Part shown: one piece after another, positions 25,334 through 34,338 of the stretch
Numbering within the stretch: position 1 is the first letter of the stretch
Layout: every line of letters begins with the position of its first letter
NCBI GenBank assembly: GCA_015228815.1
Contig: JADGCV010000022.1
Span: forward strand, 1 to 64,000
DNA: 64,000 bases
DNA from: Magnetococcales bacterium
GTDB taxonomy: Bacteria > Pseudomonadota > Magnetococcia > Magnetococcales > UBA8363
Reading direction: 5' to 3'
The notes under the pieces: model-generated
Told to the model about the DNA's origin: nothing
Database searches by the model: none
Seen by the model: the letters and a program-made list of their open reading frames with translations, nothing else
Translations under genes and position numbers: made by a program

Positions 25334-26094
25334 ACCGAATGCCCCTGTCGGTGGTCCTCATCACCAAGGATGCCGCCAAGGTACTTGAACCTTGTCTGGA
25401 GAGCGTCCTTTTCGCCGATGAACTTCTCGTCGTCGATTGCGGCAGTCAGGACAGGACCCTGGAAATCGCCCGGCGATTCAATGCCAGAACCCTGTATCAA
25501 TCCTGGCTCGGCTACGGTCCGCAGAAACGTTTCGCCGTATCCCAGGCAACCCACGATTGGGTGTTGTGCCTGGATGCCGACGAACGGGTCACACCCCGGT
25601 TGCGGGAAAGCATCCAGGAGGTATTGCGGCACCCATCCCGCACAGCCTATCGATTTCCCCGCCGCAACCGGTTTCTTGGACGATGGCTCGCCCATGGCGA
25701 GGGGTATCCCGATTTAAACCTGCGCCTGTTCCATCGTGCGCACGCCACCTGGTCCGTCGATCCCATCCACGAAAAGGTGGAAACCGATGAACCGGTCGGT
25801 CTTCTCGAAGGGGACCTCAACCATGAATCGGAACAAACACTGGCCGATTATCTCGCCAAGCAAAACCTGTACACCACCCTTCAGGCGGAACGGATGTATG
25901 CCGCGCACCATCCCATTCCACGAATGCGCATCGTTCTAAGCCCACTGCTCCGTTTCATTCGTTTTTATTTCCTGCGCCTGGGTTTTCTCGATGGCCTGCC
26001 GGGGCTGATCCATATTTCACTGGGGGCCTTCAACAGTTTTGTCAAATATGCCAAACTCCATGCCAAACATCTGGAATCCCGACCTTCCGGTTGA
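25312..26094 (+). CDS. GT2 family glycosyltransferase, WaaE/KdtX-like
   Basis: A 260-residue family 2 glycosyltransferase. It starts PLSVVLITKDAAKVLEPCLESV, has LLVVDCGSQDRT in place of the usual donor-binding Asp block, and LCLDADERVTP for the second Asp motif. DLNHES in the second half and a hydrophobic C-terminal region fit the WaaE group that puts glucose on heptose I. The ATG overlaps waaC, with GAGGA upstream; MPLSVV at 25339 is an alternative. Acceptor and sugar are inferred from context. Confidence 0.82.
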   Translation: MAASASLNRMPLSVVLITKDAAKVLEPCLESVLFADELLVVDCGSQDRTLEIARRFNARTLYQSWLGYGPQKRFAVSQATHDWVLCLDADERVTPRLRESIQEVLRHPSRTAYRFPRRNRFLGRWLAHGEGYPDLNLRLFHRAHATWSVDPIHEKVETDEPVGLLEGDLNHESEQTLADYLAKQNLYTTLQAERMYAAHHPIPRMRIVLSPLLRFIRFYFLRLGFLDGLPGLIHISLGAFNSFVKYAKLHAKHLESRPSG

Positions 26095-26281
26095 CCATGA
26101 CCTTCCCGATCCCCCCCATGGCCGATGCCTCCCGCGCGCACATCGACAAACGGGTGGTTTACTTTTTCACCGGGAACAAATAACATCGGCATGACAATTG
26201 GTTGCACGATACCTGGCATTCACTTGCGCGCCGGCGCCCATCGAGTTTGCAACGCTGCCGCCACCATCCTCAAGGACACGC

Positions 26282-27622
26282 TTGAACACCAAAATCAAAC
26301 CCAGGGCCTTTGACCGACGAAAACCGGGCTTTGACCGGCGAAACGCCGCGGACGACGCACCCTGTCTTTCCGAAGACCGGCGCAAGTCGGGCGGGGACCG
26401 ACGGCAGATGGTGCTCGAACGCCGCCAACAATTGCTGGCCGATGGTTTGGGCTCGGATTCCAAGTCCGCCGTCGAAGCCCGTTGTTTCGGCTCCTACCAG
26501 AAACACCTGCTGACGACCGGAATGGCCGATCCGGAAGCCTCCCTGAAAGTCATTCAAAATTTCTCGGTCTATCTGCACAATATCTCGAAATATCTTCTGG
26601 ATGTCACCGAGAAGGACCTGGAAAATTTTCTCCGCCTGATCAATAACCGCCATCAATCGGAAGCGATCACCCGAAAAAATGCCTCGGTCCTGATTGACTT
26701 CTACCTGTTGTTGATCCAGGAGGGAGTCCTGGTCAGCAACCCCCTGATTCACCTCTACAAGCTCCTTGCCGACGACCATTTCATCGACCAGGCCAAAGGA
26801 CTCGAACTCGACCGGTTCGCCACGGCCCTGTCGGAAGGAAACCGGTCGGAAGAGCCCATGTTTTTCAGGGTCGAACCTTCGATTCCACCCAGAGGATCCG
26901 ATCCTCCCGACGTTGCGATCCCTCCGGCATGGGACCGGGTTCCCCCACCACGACGACCGCGGTCCGGTTCACGATTCAGTTTTTCCTGGCGATGGTTTTT
27001 TGCCGGTCTGGTCCTCTTCATGGGACTGGGAGGCATCCTCCTGGGGATCCCCCTGGTAAAAAAAGAAATGTCCCAATGGTCCGCAACCGGAGACCACCCC
27101 CAGGAGATGGAACGTGTGCGCCAGGGCGACCCGGAACCCGCCGCCGAGGTCACAACAACCATGACCTCCGCCGGAAACGACCGACCGACCGATGGCAAAA
27201 CAAAGGTCCATTCGGTCCAGCGTGGCGCCAAAATCGATCGCATCTCCTACTTCTATCAGCATGGCCTGGAAAATTATTATTGCAAGGTCTACCTCAATAC
27301 CCTGTGTAATCAACAATCATTGAACATCAACCCGTTGAAGACCGATCTGCGGGCCCTGGAGGAGGGCGGTTTCCTGTATGCCAAACACTGCGCCCGCTGT
27401 CATGGCGCCAAGGGAAGAGGAATGGGGGTCGATGCGTCGCAACTGGAGATTCCCCCTTCCCGCCTCGATTTCGTCGCCGACCGGGTATTGGAAAAGGATG
27501 CCTACCTGTTCTGGTCCATTGCCGAAGGGGGCGTCCCCTTCAAATCGGGAATGCCCCCCTACAAGGAAATTTTGTCGGAAAAGGAAATCTGGTCCATCAT
27601 CGTCCATCTGGGCATGCTCTGA
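26282..27622 (+). CDS. Membrane-bound cytochrome c with recombinase-like helical domain
   Basis: A 446-residue multidomain protein. Residues 1-60 carry repeated DRR units (FDRRKPGFDRRN, SEDRRKSGGDRR). About 84-162 resemble the SAM-like core-binding domain of tyrosine recombinases (VTEKDLENFLRLI, then ASVLIDFYLLLIQEG, NPLIHL), but no recombinase catalytic domain follows. A proline-rich stretch and one membrane segment (about 240-260) come next. A class I cytochrome c domain ends the protein, with CARCH near residue 370 and a Met ligand candidate in GMPPYKE. The start is TTG with AAGGA five bases upstream; an earlier TTG at 26198 is possible. Topology puts the haem in the periplasm. Confidence 0.75.
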   Translation: MNTKIKPRAFDRRKPGFDRRNAADDAPCLSEDRRKSGGDRRQMVLERRQQLLADGLGSDSKSAVEARCFGSYQKHLLTTGMADPEASLKVIQNFSVYLHNISKYLLDVTEKDLENFLRLINNRHQSEAITRKNASVLIDFYLLLIQEGVLVSNPLIHLYKLLADDHFIDQAKGLELDRFATALSEGNRSEEPMFFRVEPSIPPRGSDPPDVAIPPAWDRVPPPRRPRSGSRFSFSWRWFFAGLVLFMGLGGILLGIPLVKKEMSQWSATGDHPQEMERVRQGDPEPAAEVTTTMTSAGNDRPTDGKTKVHSVQRGAKIDRISYFYQHGLENYYCKVYLNTLCNQQSLNINPLKTDLRALEEGGFLYAKHCARCHGAKGRGMGVDASQLEIPPSRLDFVADRVLEKDAYLFWSIAEGGVPFKSGMPPYKEILSEKEIWSIIVHLGML

Positions 27623-27749
27623 GGTTCATGCCCGCAAGGCCGATCACTTCGTTGGCCCCGAGTTTGCGTAAACAAATCCACTGCTCCCGGCTTTTTGTCC
27701 CCAACGACAAAAAATCAACATCGGCGATCCAAAAGGGTGGAATACGGCC

Positions 27750-29069
27750 ATGAATCAGGACACTCGGTACACCTCGGAAACTCCCTTCGCCATGGATTCG
27801 GGTCTCGCTGCCTTCCATCCTGGCGGTCAGCGCCGGGCGATCCTCGACGCCCTGGAATGGCTTGTGATGGAGGGGGGCGGATTGATCACCGTGACCGGGG
27901 AAAAAGGTTCGGGGAGGACAACCCTGGCCCGGCTGCTCGGCCAGGAACTGAAGGAACGGGTTCATTTCATCCATGTCACCGACCCCAATCTTTCCCCCGA
28001 GGGTTTGTATCGCGCCATACGTGCCTCGTTGCATCCCGGAACCCGGGAGGAATCGGGCAATCATTCCCAAAGACGCCTGGTGCAGGAATCATTGGCTCTG
28101 TTGGCATCGCAAAACAGAAAAGGGGTATTGATCATCGAAGAAGGGCAATCCATCGCGCCGGAAACCTTCGATGCCATTCATTTCCTCGACACTCTGGAAA
28201 CCGATGGAAAGAAAGTCGTGCGGATCATCCTCATGGGACAGGAGACGCTGGAACGGATTCTGGAACGCCCCTCGCTGCAACCGATCCGTGACCGTGTCGT
28301 CCGCCATATTCGGATCCCTCCTCTGTCGCTGGAGGAAACGAGAGAACACTTGAAACACTGCGTCGATCACGCCCATGGTGGATCGCCTTTTCCTGCCTTC
28401 TCGGAGGAGGCAATGGTCAGGATTCACCAGGCGGCGGAAGGAAATCCGGGTCGTGTCAATCTTCTGGCACACCAGGCCATCCATCTGGCCCTGTTGGAGG
28501 CATCCACCGTCATTGAGGAAAAACATGTTCGCGACGAACCGTTGTCACGAAAGGTTTCATTTTCGACCTCATGGCGTCCCAAATTCCACTCCTGGGGCAG
28601 AAAAACGAGCCATCCCACAGTGGCCATGGCCAGGACGATCCGCATTCCCGTTCCCAGGCCGATGACAGCCGCCCTGGGTTCACTGGGAATGCTCTGTTTG
28701 GCAGGCATCCTTCCGTTTCTGATGAACCAACCCGCCACGGTAAACGCCAGGAACATCGATCCCGCCGTCGATGTTTCCACCAGAGGGGAAATTCTGCCTC
28801 CAGAATCCACCCTCGAAGCCGTCCCCCATTCCGGAATCACCGCGAACGAAGCACCCGTCATCGCCAAGGGGCCATCCATCCCGAGCAAAAAGGAGCGCCA
28901 GACCAACAGGACGGCCAAGGTTTCTCCCGTTCCGGCCACCACCCTTCAACCCGATGGACCCATTTCCGTGCCGATTCTGTCCCTCGCCTCCCGGACCAGG
29001 AAAATCCCCCCCATGGAAGTGGAAATGCGGAAAACCGCTTCGGGCCGGACCGGAAACGAAATTCCTTGA
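27750..29069 (+). CDS. ExeA/MshM-type AAA ATPase with membrane segment
   Basis: A 439-residue protein. The N-terminal 270 residues form an AAA ATPase of the ExeA/GspA and MshM group: Walker A TGEKGSGRTT, Walker B GVLIIEEGQ, a sensor-like IILMGQE, and LSLEETREHLKHCV. One membrane segment lies at about 305-325 (AALGSLGMLCLAGILPFLM), followed by a Pro/Ser/Thr-rich periplasmic tail. Relatives drive assembly of secretion or pilus complexes. Lying just after the membrane cytochrome, it has no secretin or pilin gene near it here. Confidence 0.8.
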   Translation: MNQDTRYTSETPFAMDSGLAAFHPGGQRRAILDALEWLVMEGGGLITVTGEKGSGRTTLARLLGQELKERVHFIHVTDPNLSPEGLYRAIRASLHPGTREESGNHSQRRLVQESLALLASQNRKGVLIIEEGQSIAPETFDAIHFLDTLETDGKKVVRIILMGQETLERILERPSLQPIRDRVVRHIRIPPLSLEETREHLKHCVDHAHGGSPFPAFSEEAMVRIHQAAEGNPGRVNLLAHQAIHLALLEASTVIEEKHVRDEPLSRKVSFSTSWRPKFHSWGRKTSHPTVAMARTIRIPVPRPMTAALGSLGMLCLAGILPFLMNQPATVNARNIDPAVDVSTRGEILPPESTLEAVPHSGITANEAPVIAKGPSIPSKKERQTNRTAKVSPVPATTLQPDGPISVPILSLASRTRKIPPMEVEMRKTASGRTGNEIP

Positions 29070-29171
29070 CCGCCCTCCCTGGGGCATATTCCCAGCGCCA
29101 TCGGTCATGCGTTGGGTATCGACTGGTTACCTGAAAAGATGTACACCGTTCACCGTTCTCGGAAAATGGTG

Positions 29172-29510
29172 TCACACCTTGTCCGAAAAAACGTCATCCA
29201 GGGACTGGGCGTCTACAAATCGAAGGCTCCATTCTTCCAGGGAAGATGGTTCGGCTTTGACGATTTTTTCGCTGGCCCAATCAGGCACAGTGCCAAAGCG
29301 GCGTTGTAGTTGGCGGGTTAGAATCTTGGCCTCACCATCGCGTTCGCCGTCTCGATGAGAGATTTCCAGTCGATGCCCAAACTTCGGCAAGGAGAAAAGC
29401 TCTTCATCAGGTGTTGTGTCTATAAGAAAATCAAGCCATTCTTTTCCGAGTTGAGTGACGTACTCCGGAGTAATCTCTTCCATCTCGGGGCTATTCAATA
29501 CACTTTTCAT
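29172..29510 (-). pseudogene. Rpn/DUF4351 remnant
   Basis: A 112-residue product matching only the C-terminal part of the Rpn-type protein at 58144-59058: both share GEAKILTRQLQ, RFG(T/S)VPDWAS and the SL(D/E)DVF ending. The nuclease domain is missing; instead there is a short unrelated start (MKSVLNSPEMEEITPEYV). It may be a remnant or a stand-alone DUF4351 protein. It follows the PIN toxin gene by 17 bases on the same strand. Confidence 0.6.
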
Positions 29511-29526
29511 TTCCGCGCTTATTGGG

Positions 29527-29925
29527 TTACATCTCCAACACATTGACTGCAAGTCCAGGCACCGCAGCCGCCAAACGGTTGTCGTTGGTCCAAAGCGTAT
29601 CGCATCCGTGGTACATGGCTGCCGCCAGGTGCAAAGCGTCTGGTGTCTTCAAACCATGACGGGCACGCAATTCGGCGGCCAGGATAAAGACGGAATCGGC
29701 CATGGACAACCGCCTGCTGGCAGCGAAGAACCGACGGAACCGGCGGATCAGTCCCTCCTGCCCTTGACGTATGGGCAACACCAGTGATTCCAATTCCACC
29801 AAGGCACTGTGGCAGATCACGGCAGACACTCTGGACAGTGCGTTCTCCACAACTGGCCCACACAACGGATGTTCCTCCACCAGATCGATGGCGATGCAGG
29901 TATCAAGATAGATGGTGGAACTCAA
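29527..29925 (-). CDS. PIN domain ribonuclease toxin (VapC-like)
   Basis: A 132-residue PIN domain protein. Expected acidic residues are seen in STIYLDTCIAIDL (first Asp), ALVELESL (Glu), KTPDALHLAAA (Asp) and TLWTNDNRL (final Asp). I chose the TTG that overlaps the antitoxin stop (TTGA) because GGGAGG lies just upstream; the upstream Met would put it far inside the antitoxin gene. It forms a toxin-antitoxin pair with the preceding gene. Confidence 0.85.
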   Translation of the reverse strand: MSSTIYLDTCIAIDLVEEHPLCGPVVENALSRVSAVICHSALVELESLVLPIRQGQEGLIRRFRRFFAASRRLSMADSVFILAAELRARHGLKTPDALHLAAAMYHGCDTLWTNDNRLAAAVPGLAVNVLEM

Positions 29926-30311
29926 TCCCAAGCCTCCCTTTCCGCTGCGATTTGGGCGTCGATCTCTTCGCCAGTCATGCATTCCTTACGCGGCAACCGG
30001 TTCTCTCGCAGCAAGCGAAGCAACGCCACGCTGTTGCCCTGGATTGTCTTCTCCGATGCTGATTTGTGTTGATTTTCCGTCACCCATTGGTTGGCAGATT
30101 GCATTTGCACCCATGCATCGTCCTCCCCGGATCGTTCCCTGTCCTGGGACAGCGCACGCTTGGCAACTTGCGACATCGCTCGATCCATTCCCTCATCCGA
30201 CACGGATTCCAACACCGTGACCACGGCGCGACAAGGACCGTGCAACCGGGTTGGTTCCAACAATCGAATACGGCCATGGATGTCGATTTCCGCCTCATAG
30301 GAATGCATCAT
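29922..30311 (-). CDS. VapB-like antitoxin
   Basis: A 129-residue protein. The N-terminal 35 residues look like a small beta-strand domain (YEAEIDIHGRIRLLEP). The C-terminal part, LLRLLRENRLPRKECMTGEEIDAQIAAEREAWD in sense (positions about 97-129), is the toxin-binding tail typical of antitoxins encoded before PIN toxins. AAGGAG lies seven bases before the ATG. The start overlaps the stop of the upstream membrane-protein gene (ATGA), and the stop overlaps the toxin start. Confidence 0.82.
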   Translation of the reverse strand: MMHSYEAEIDIHGRIRLLEPTRLHGPCRAVVTVLESVSDEGMDRAMSQVAKRALSQDRERSGEDDAWVQMQSANQWVTENQHKSASEKTIQGNSVALLRLLRENRLPRKECMTGEEIDAQIAAEREAWD

Positions 30312-32107
30312 GGCCTGTCTCCTTCCAGATTTATCGGCGCACCTTGGAGAAGGCGCAAGTCCAGGACGACCACATCCTTCATGGAAAAGGTCTGGGCATG
30401 GGGAATCTGACGGATCACTTCGAACCCACGACTCTGTCCCTCCCGTTTCTTCTGGTTGGCGAATTCGATGAACGGACTGAAATATTTTAATTTTCCCTTG
30501 TCCAGAATCCGTGGTTCGACAACCAGATACATCACTCCATAACGCTCCCTGAGGGCGATCAACGGTTCCGGAGTGGTTGCCAGGTACGCCTCCATCAGGG
30601 CATAGGTCCGGGCACGCATTTCGTCGGTGAATTCTTTGTGAAAAGGCCAATGGGTTTCCTGATTGACCAGGACGGAACGGTGCGCGAGCAAGGGAATGGA
30701 TTCCGTGATCCCCTTGGGCCACCCGGCGATCAGGGCGTCCTTGGGCAGGGTGCGCAGATAGTTCATGAGGGGTGCGGCGCCGGTGAGGTCCTTATCGATT
30801 CCACCATACTGCCCGCCCCGCCCCCCCAGCGTCAACAGACACGCCCCACCGACCAGCAGAACCGCCGTGGATCGTACAAAAGGACGACGCAACCAGGAAC
30901 CGTTCCATCGGTTGCCAAACCAGACGGCCAAAGCGGCAACCGTCGCGGGAAGGGCAATCAGCAAAAAGAGTGACACCGTTTTTTCAAGATAGCGGAGCGG
31001 ATAATAGAATTGAGGAGCAAACGGCTGCGAAAAAACATACCCCACCCCCCCCGCAGCCAGAAGGATCAACAAACGACGACCCGTCGGATCCCGAACAAGG
31101 TTCAGGCCATAACCCGCCAACATCACCAGCAGGAACATGCCGACCAGGAACCGGTCACGGGAGATGCCCAGGCTGGCCAGTTTCCATTTGGCCATGACCC
31201 TGAGGTCATAGAACCAGGGGTCCCCCCGATGCAGATCGGTCAAGGTCGCGAGGGAAAGATTGGCAAGGGTTTCCACCAGTGGTGGGGGTGGTTGACAGAC
31301 GCTGACGACTTCCAGTCGTCCTTGTGGTCCGCTTTCGGGATAGGCATCACAGTATTTAGCCGTCAGCAAAGGACCATATCCTTCGGAGCCAAACCACTGT
31401 TTGCCCTCCAGCACCAGACACAAAAAAGCCGTTGCCGCCAGAAACAACACCCGTGATTTGAAGGACCAGGTACGCGCATCGCCACGATCGGATGCCGGCC
31501 AGACGATCAGCCACAGAAACAACATGCACCCACCGAGAACCGCGACCGGAGGATAGAACATCGCCGCGACCAGCACCACGGCGGCAACCAGGATCACCCG
31601 ACCATACAACAATGCCGCCACGGCCAAGGCCAGCAGAGGAATGGAAAAATTACGTGGCATGCCACTGAGTTCCGGTCCGGAGGAAAGCATCAGCGCCATG
31701 GAAACCCAGACCCCAGCCCACCCGCTCAAACGATACGATGCCAACCCAACAGCCATCAAACCAAGAAAAAACAGCCCCACTCCCAGCATCTTGCTGAACA
31801 GGAGCGGTTCCATCCAGTGGGATGACAGGGCATAGATGGCCTGATAGCCGATGGGAGAGAGCCATTTGATATAGTCGAGATCCGGACTGTTGGGAAACAG
31901 TTCCGGATCGATGAAACGCAGCGCCGGGACGACGTAGGAGCGAGCGTCCCCATTGAAACGATACGGGTCCAGACCCAATTCAAGATAGTGACTCCAGATG
32001 GGACCGAACATCACCACCAATGCACCCACGAGCAACAAAAGAGGCCAACCGGATCGGACGACAACACGCCACATGGGTGGCCTGGAGAAATCAGAAGATA
32101 AACTCAT
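30308..32107 (-). CDS. Polytopic membrane protein, possibly GT-C type
   Basis: A 599-residue protein with roughly ten or more membrane segments and a soluble C-terminal part of about 150 residues. After the first membrane segment comes a loop with an Asp (YRFNGDARSYV), reminiscent of the catalytic loop of GT-C glycosyltransferases. The family is otherwise not recognised. Context, at the downstream end of a sugar/methyltransferase cluster, suggests a role in building or moving a surface glycan. It is translationally coupled to the toxin-antitoxin pair. Confidence 0.6.
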   Translation of the reverse strand: MSLSSDFSRPPMWRVVVRSGWPLLLLVGALVVMFGPIWSHYLELGLDPYRFNGDARSYVVPALRFIDPELFPNSPDLDYIKWLSPIGYQAIYALSSHWMEPLLFSKMLGVGLFFLGLMAVGLASYRLSGWAGVWVSMALMLSSGPELSGMPRNFSIPLLALAVAALLYGRVILVAAVVLVAAMFYPPVAVLGGCMLFLWLIVWPASDRGDARTWSFKSRVLFLAATAFLCLVLEGKQWFGSEGYGPLLTAKYCDAYPESGPQGRLEVVSVCQPPPPLVETLANLSLATLTDLHRGDPWFYDLRVMAKWKLASLGISRDRFLVGMFLLVMLAGYGLNLVRDPTGRRLLILLAAGGVGYVFSQPFAPQFYYPLRYLEKTVSLFLLIALPATVAALAVWFGNRWNGSWLRRPFVRSTAVLLVGGACLLTLGGRGGQYGGIDKDLTGAAPLMNYLRTLPKDALIAGWPKGITESIPLLAHRSVLVNQETHWPFHKEFTDEMRARTYALMEAYLATTPEPLIALRERYGVMYLVVEPRILDKGKLKYFSPFIEFANQKKREGQSRGFEVIRQIPHAQTFSMKDVVVLDLRLLQGAPINLEGDRP

Positions 32108-32154
32108 TCATGTTTTTCCTTGGAAGAAGGAGTATCATCTCCTTCACGAGACGG

Positions 32155-32817
32155 TTATTCGTACCGCTTTTGCGCGGTAAAGACCCAACTGTACAAAAAA
32201 TATTTGTCTACATCGACCTGGTAGCGCCGATCCATCAACCGATCCCTGATCACCACGTGATTTCGGATAAAAAATTCCTGATCCACCCGTTCCTCCTCGA
32301 AGGCCTCGCGCAAGGCACGCAAGGGCGGCGAGATCGGTCCCAACATACGGGTCGCCAATTCGACCATGCGCAGCATCCACAAACGGCCTGGTTCCATGAT
32401 GAAAATTCTTCCTCCCGGCTTAAGCACCCGGTCCAACTCTTGACACGCCGCCGCATAGGCCGCCACACCCTTCAAATGGTGCAGCACCCCGTAGACAAAA
32501 AGGGCGTCAAAGGTCGCATCCGCAAACCCCATCGATTCCATCCGGTCGTTACGTACCTGGGCAATCCCCTCGGGAATATTGGCAATCAACGCCACATCCG
32601 GCTCGATCGCATGAAGACGGCGGTACCCCTTGGCGTAGAACTCCCGAAGGAAAAATCCAGAACCACACCCGACATCCAGAATGGCGGCCTGGCGGTCGGG
32701 CAGCAGCGCATACAACCGTGACAGGGCGACAATCCGATGCCGATGGCCCCTCGCAAGCCAACTTTCCTGCATTACGAGAGAATTTTGATTCCATCGCTCG
32801 GTATTGATATTCGACAT
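32155..32817 (-). CDS. Class I SAM methyltransferase
   Basis: A 220-residue methyltransferase. Motif I is ILDVGCGSGFFLREF; the acidic post-I residue is in HAIEPD; the motif IV/V region runs FDALFVYGVLHHLKG; LKPGGRIFIMEPG is the usual post-III strand. The substrate is unknown; the surrounding glycan genes suggest a sugar or lipid-linked glycan. It lies between the membrane protein and the glycosyltransferase-methyltransferase fusion. Confidence 0.85.
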   Translation of the reverse strand: MSNINTERWNQNSLVMQESWLARGHRHRIVALSRLYALLPDRQAAILDVGCGSGFFLREFYAKGYRRLHAIEPDVALIANIPEGIAQVRNDRMESMGFADATFDALFVYGVLHHLKGVAAYAAACQELDRVLKPGGRIFIMEPGRLWMLRMVELATRMLGPISPPLRALREAFEEERVDQEFFIRNHVVIRDRLMDRRYQVDVDKYFLYSWVFTAQKRYE

Positions 32818-32877
32818 GATCCATCCCCATGGATCTGGAGAAATGAAAACATGGTGCCCTGCCAGGAAGGCAATTTT

Positions 32878-34335
32878 TTATTCCGGTACATCCCGATGGA
32901 TTATTTTTTCCGCCACGATCACCTGGTATGTAAACAGATCGTGTACCCCGAAATAAAATTCACGCAACGCAAAACCACTTTGATCCAACCAACGGCCCGT
33001 CTGTTCCCTGGAAACGATATGCGTCAATTCAGGCGGATGCAATTGGATCTTATCGTCGAACACCCGATGCAACATCCAATGCACCCCCTTCAGGACCCGG
33101 ACCGTCAACCCATAGGCGGGTGGCCAGAACAGAACGATACACGCTCCTGGTTTGATGACCCGGTTGAATTCGCGCAGGATCGGAACGATTTGATCTTCCG
33201 GAAAATGCTCCATGACCCCCAGATTGAACAGTCCGTCATAGTATTGTGGCGGAGAAGGGATGGCAAAGATGGACCCATGGATCAACGTGACGTCACCGGA
33301 GTGATGTCGGGCATATTCGGTCAAGGCCTGTGCCGAGATGTCCAGGGCATCGATCCGCAACTGCCGCGCCATATCGATGTCCACCAGGCCGCTGCCGCAC
33401 CCCGCATGAAGCACGCGCGCATTGCGCTCGAAAGTAGCACCAAGAAAGCGATTGACCAGAGGACGGATAATGAATCGTCGGTAAAAAATCGCGATCAGAT
33501 CATAAAGCCATTTGCCACGATGACTTTGCGGCATCCAATAATCATTCCATGCAGTCTCTTCGGTCGATGGTACATGTCCGGTGACAGGCGCAAACGGTGC
33601 ATGGTATCTCAGCGCACCCGAGGCAAAGCGGGTTTGCACTGCAAGCTTCATCAGATTTTGGATGCCCGAGAGTATATCCTTCAATCGGACCTTGGAGCGC
33701 CCGTAAGCCCGGGCCGGCAAAACAATGGGCACCTCCCGAATGGATACGCCGTTGAAGTGCAGCCGGTGCAGACTTTCGAAAAAGAAACCATAGCCTGGGT
33801 GTTGGACCATATCGAAAATTCCCCGGGGAATCCGGGACAGTCGATACAGCCGGAAAGCACCGGTGGCATCGTAGGGGAGTCCAAGGAGCCTGGAAGTCAA
33901 AAAGTGTCCGGTATGCGTCATCCATTTCCGCCACCAGATCCAGCCAGGAAGGCTGTGGCGGTCGGTAAACCGGGAACCGACCACCACGTCGGTCACGTCC
34001 GATTGTGCCAGGAATCGGGGAATCTCCTCCGGGGAATGGGTCAGATCCGAATCCATGGTGATGAGAATATTATAACCATTATCATAACTCCAGCGAATAC
34101 CATCACGGTGGGCCGAACCGACACCCAGCTTGCCGGGACGGTGGAGAACATGAATCGTGGGGTCCTCGATGGCCTTCCGGGCCAGGAGCGCCCCTGTGCC
34201 ATCCGGGGAATTGTCATCCACAAACAGCAGGTCGCTGTCCAGACCAAGATTTTTGATGCTTGAGATCACGATGCCAATGTTGTCGGCCTCGTTGTAGGTC
34301 GGGATCAAGATCAATATTTTCGATGATGCGTGCAT
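32878..34335 (-). CDS. Fusion of dolichol-phosphate-mannose-synthase-like GT2 and methyltransferase
   Basis: A 485-residue two-domain protein. Residues 1-240 are a family 2 glycosyltransferase: LILIPTYNEADNIG, FVDDNSPDGTG, and ITMDSDLTHSPEEI with the metal-binding Asp pair, like DPM synthases that load sugars on polyprenyl phosphate. About residues 270-485 are a SAM methyltransferase (VLHAGCGSGLVDIDMA; DALDIS; FNLGVMEHF; IKPGACIVLFWPP). No membrane anchor typical of many such GT2 proteins is evident. It may glycosylate and methylate the same intermediate. It starts 3 bases after the dehydratase-like gene. Confidence 0.85.
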   Translation of the reverse strand: MHASSKILILIPTYNEADNIGIVISSIKNLGLDSDLLFVDDNSPDGTGALLARKAIEDPTIHVLHRPGKLGVGSAHRDGIRWSYDNGYNILITMDSDLTHSPEEIPRFLAQSDVTDVVVGSRFTDRHSLPGWIWWRKWMTHTGHFLTSRLLGLPYDATGAFRLYRLSRIPRGIFDMVQHPGYGFFFESLHRLHFNGVSIREVPIVLPARAYGRSKVRLKDILSGIQNLMKLAVQTRFASGALRYHAPFAPVTGHVPSTEETAWNDYWMPQSHRGKWLYDLIAIFYRRFIIRPLVNRFLGATFERNARVLHAGCGSGLVDIDMARQLRIDALDISAQALTEYARHHSGDVTLIHGSIFAIPSPPQYYDGLFNLGVMEHFPEDQIVPILREFNRVIKPGACIVLFWPPAYGLTVRVLKGVHWMLHRVFDDKIQLHPPELTHIVSREQTGRWLDQSGFALREFYFGVHDLFTYQVIVAEKIIHRDVPE

Positions 34336-34338
34336 GTC

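Noticed and set aside
26097-26313. Two short frames (28 and about 40 codons) between the WaaE-like gene and the cytochrome
   Set aside because: No RBS, family match or conserved feature; the second overlaps the cytochrome start.
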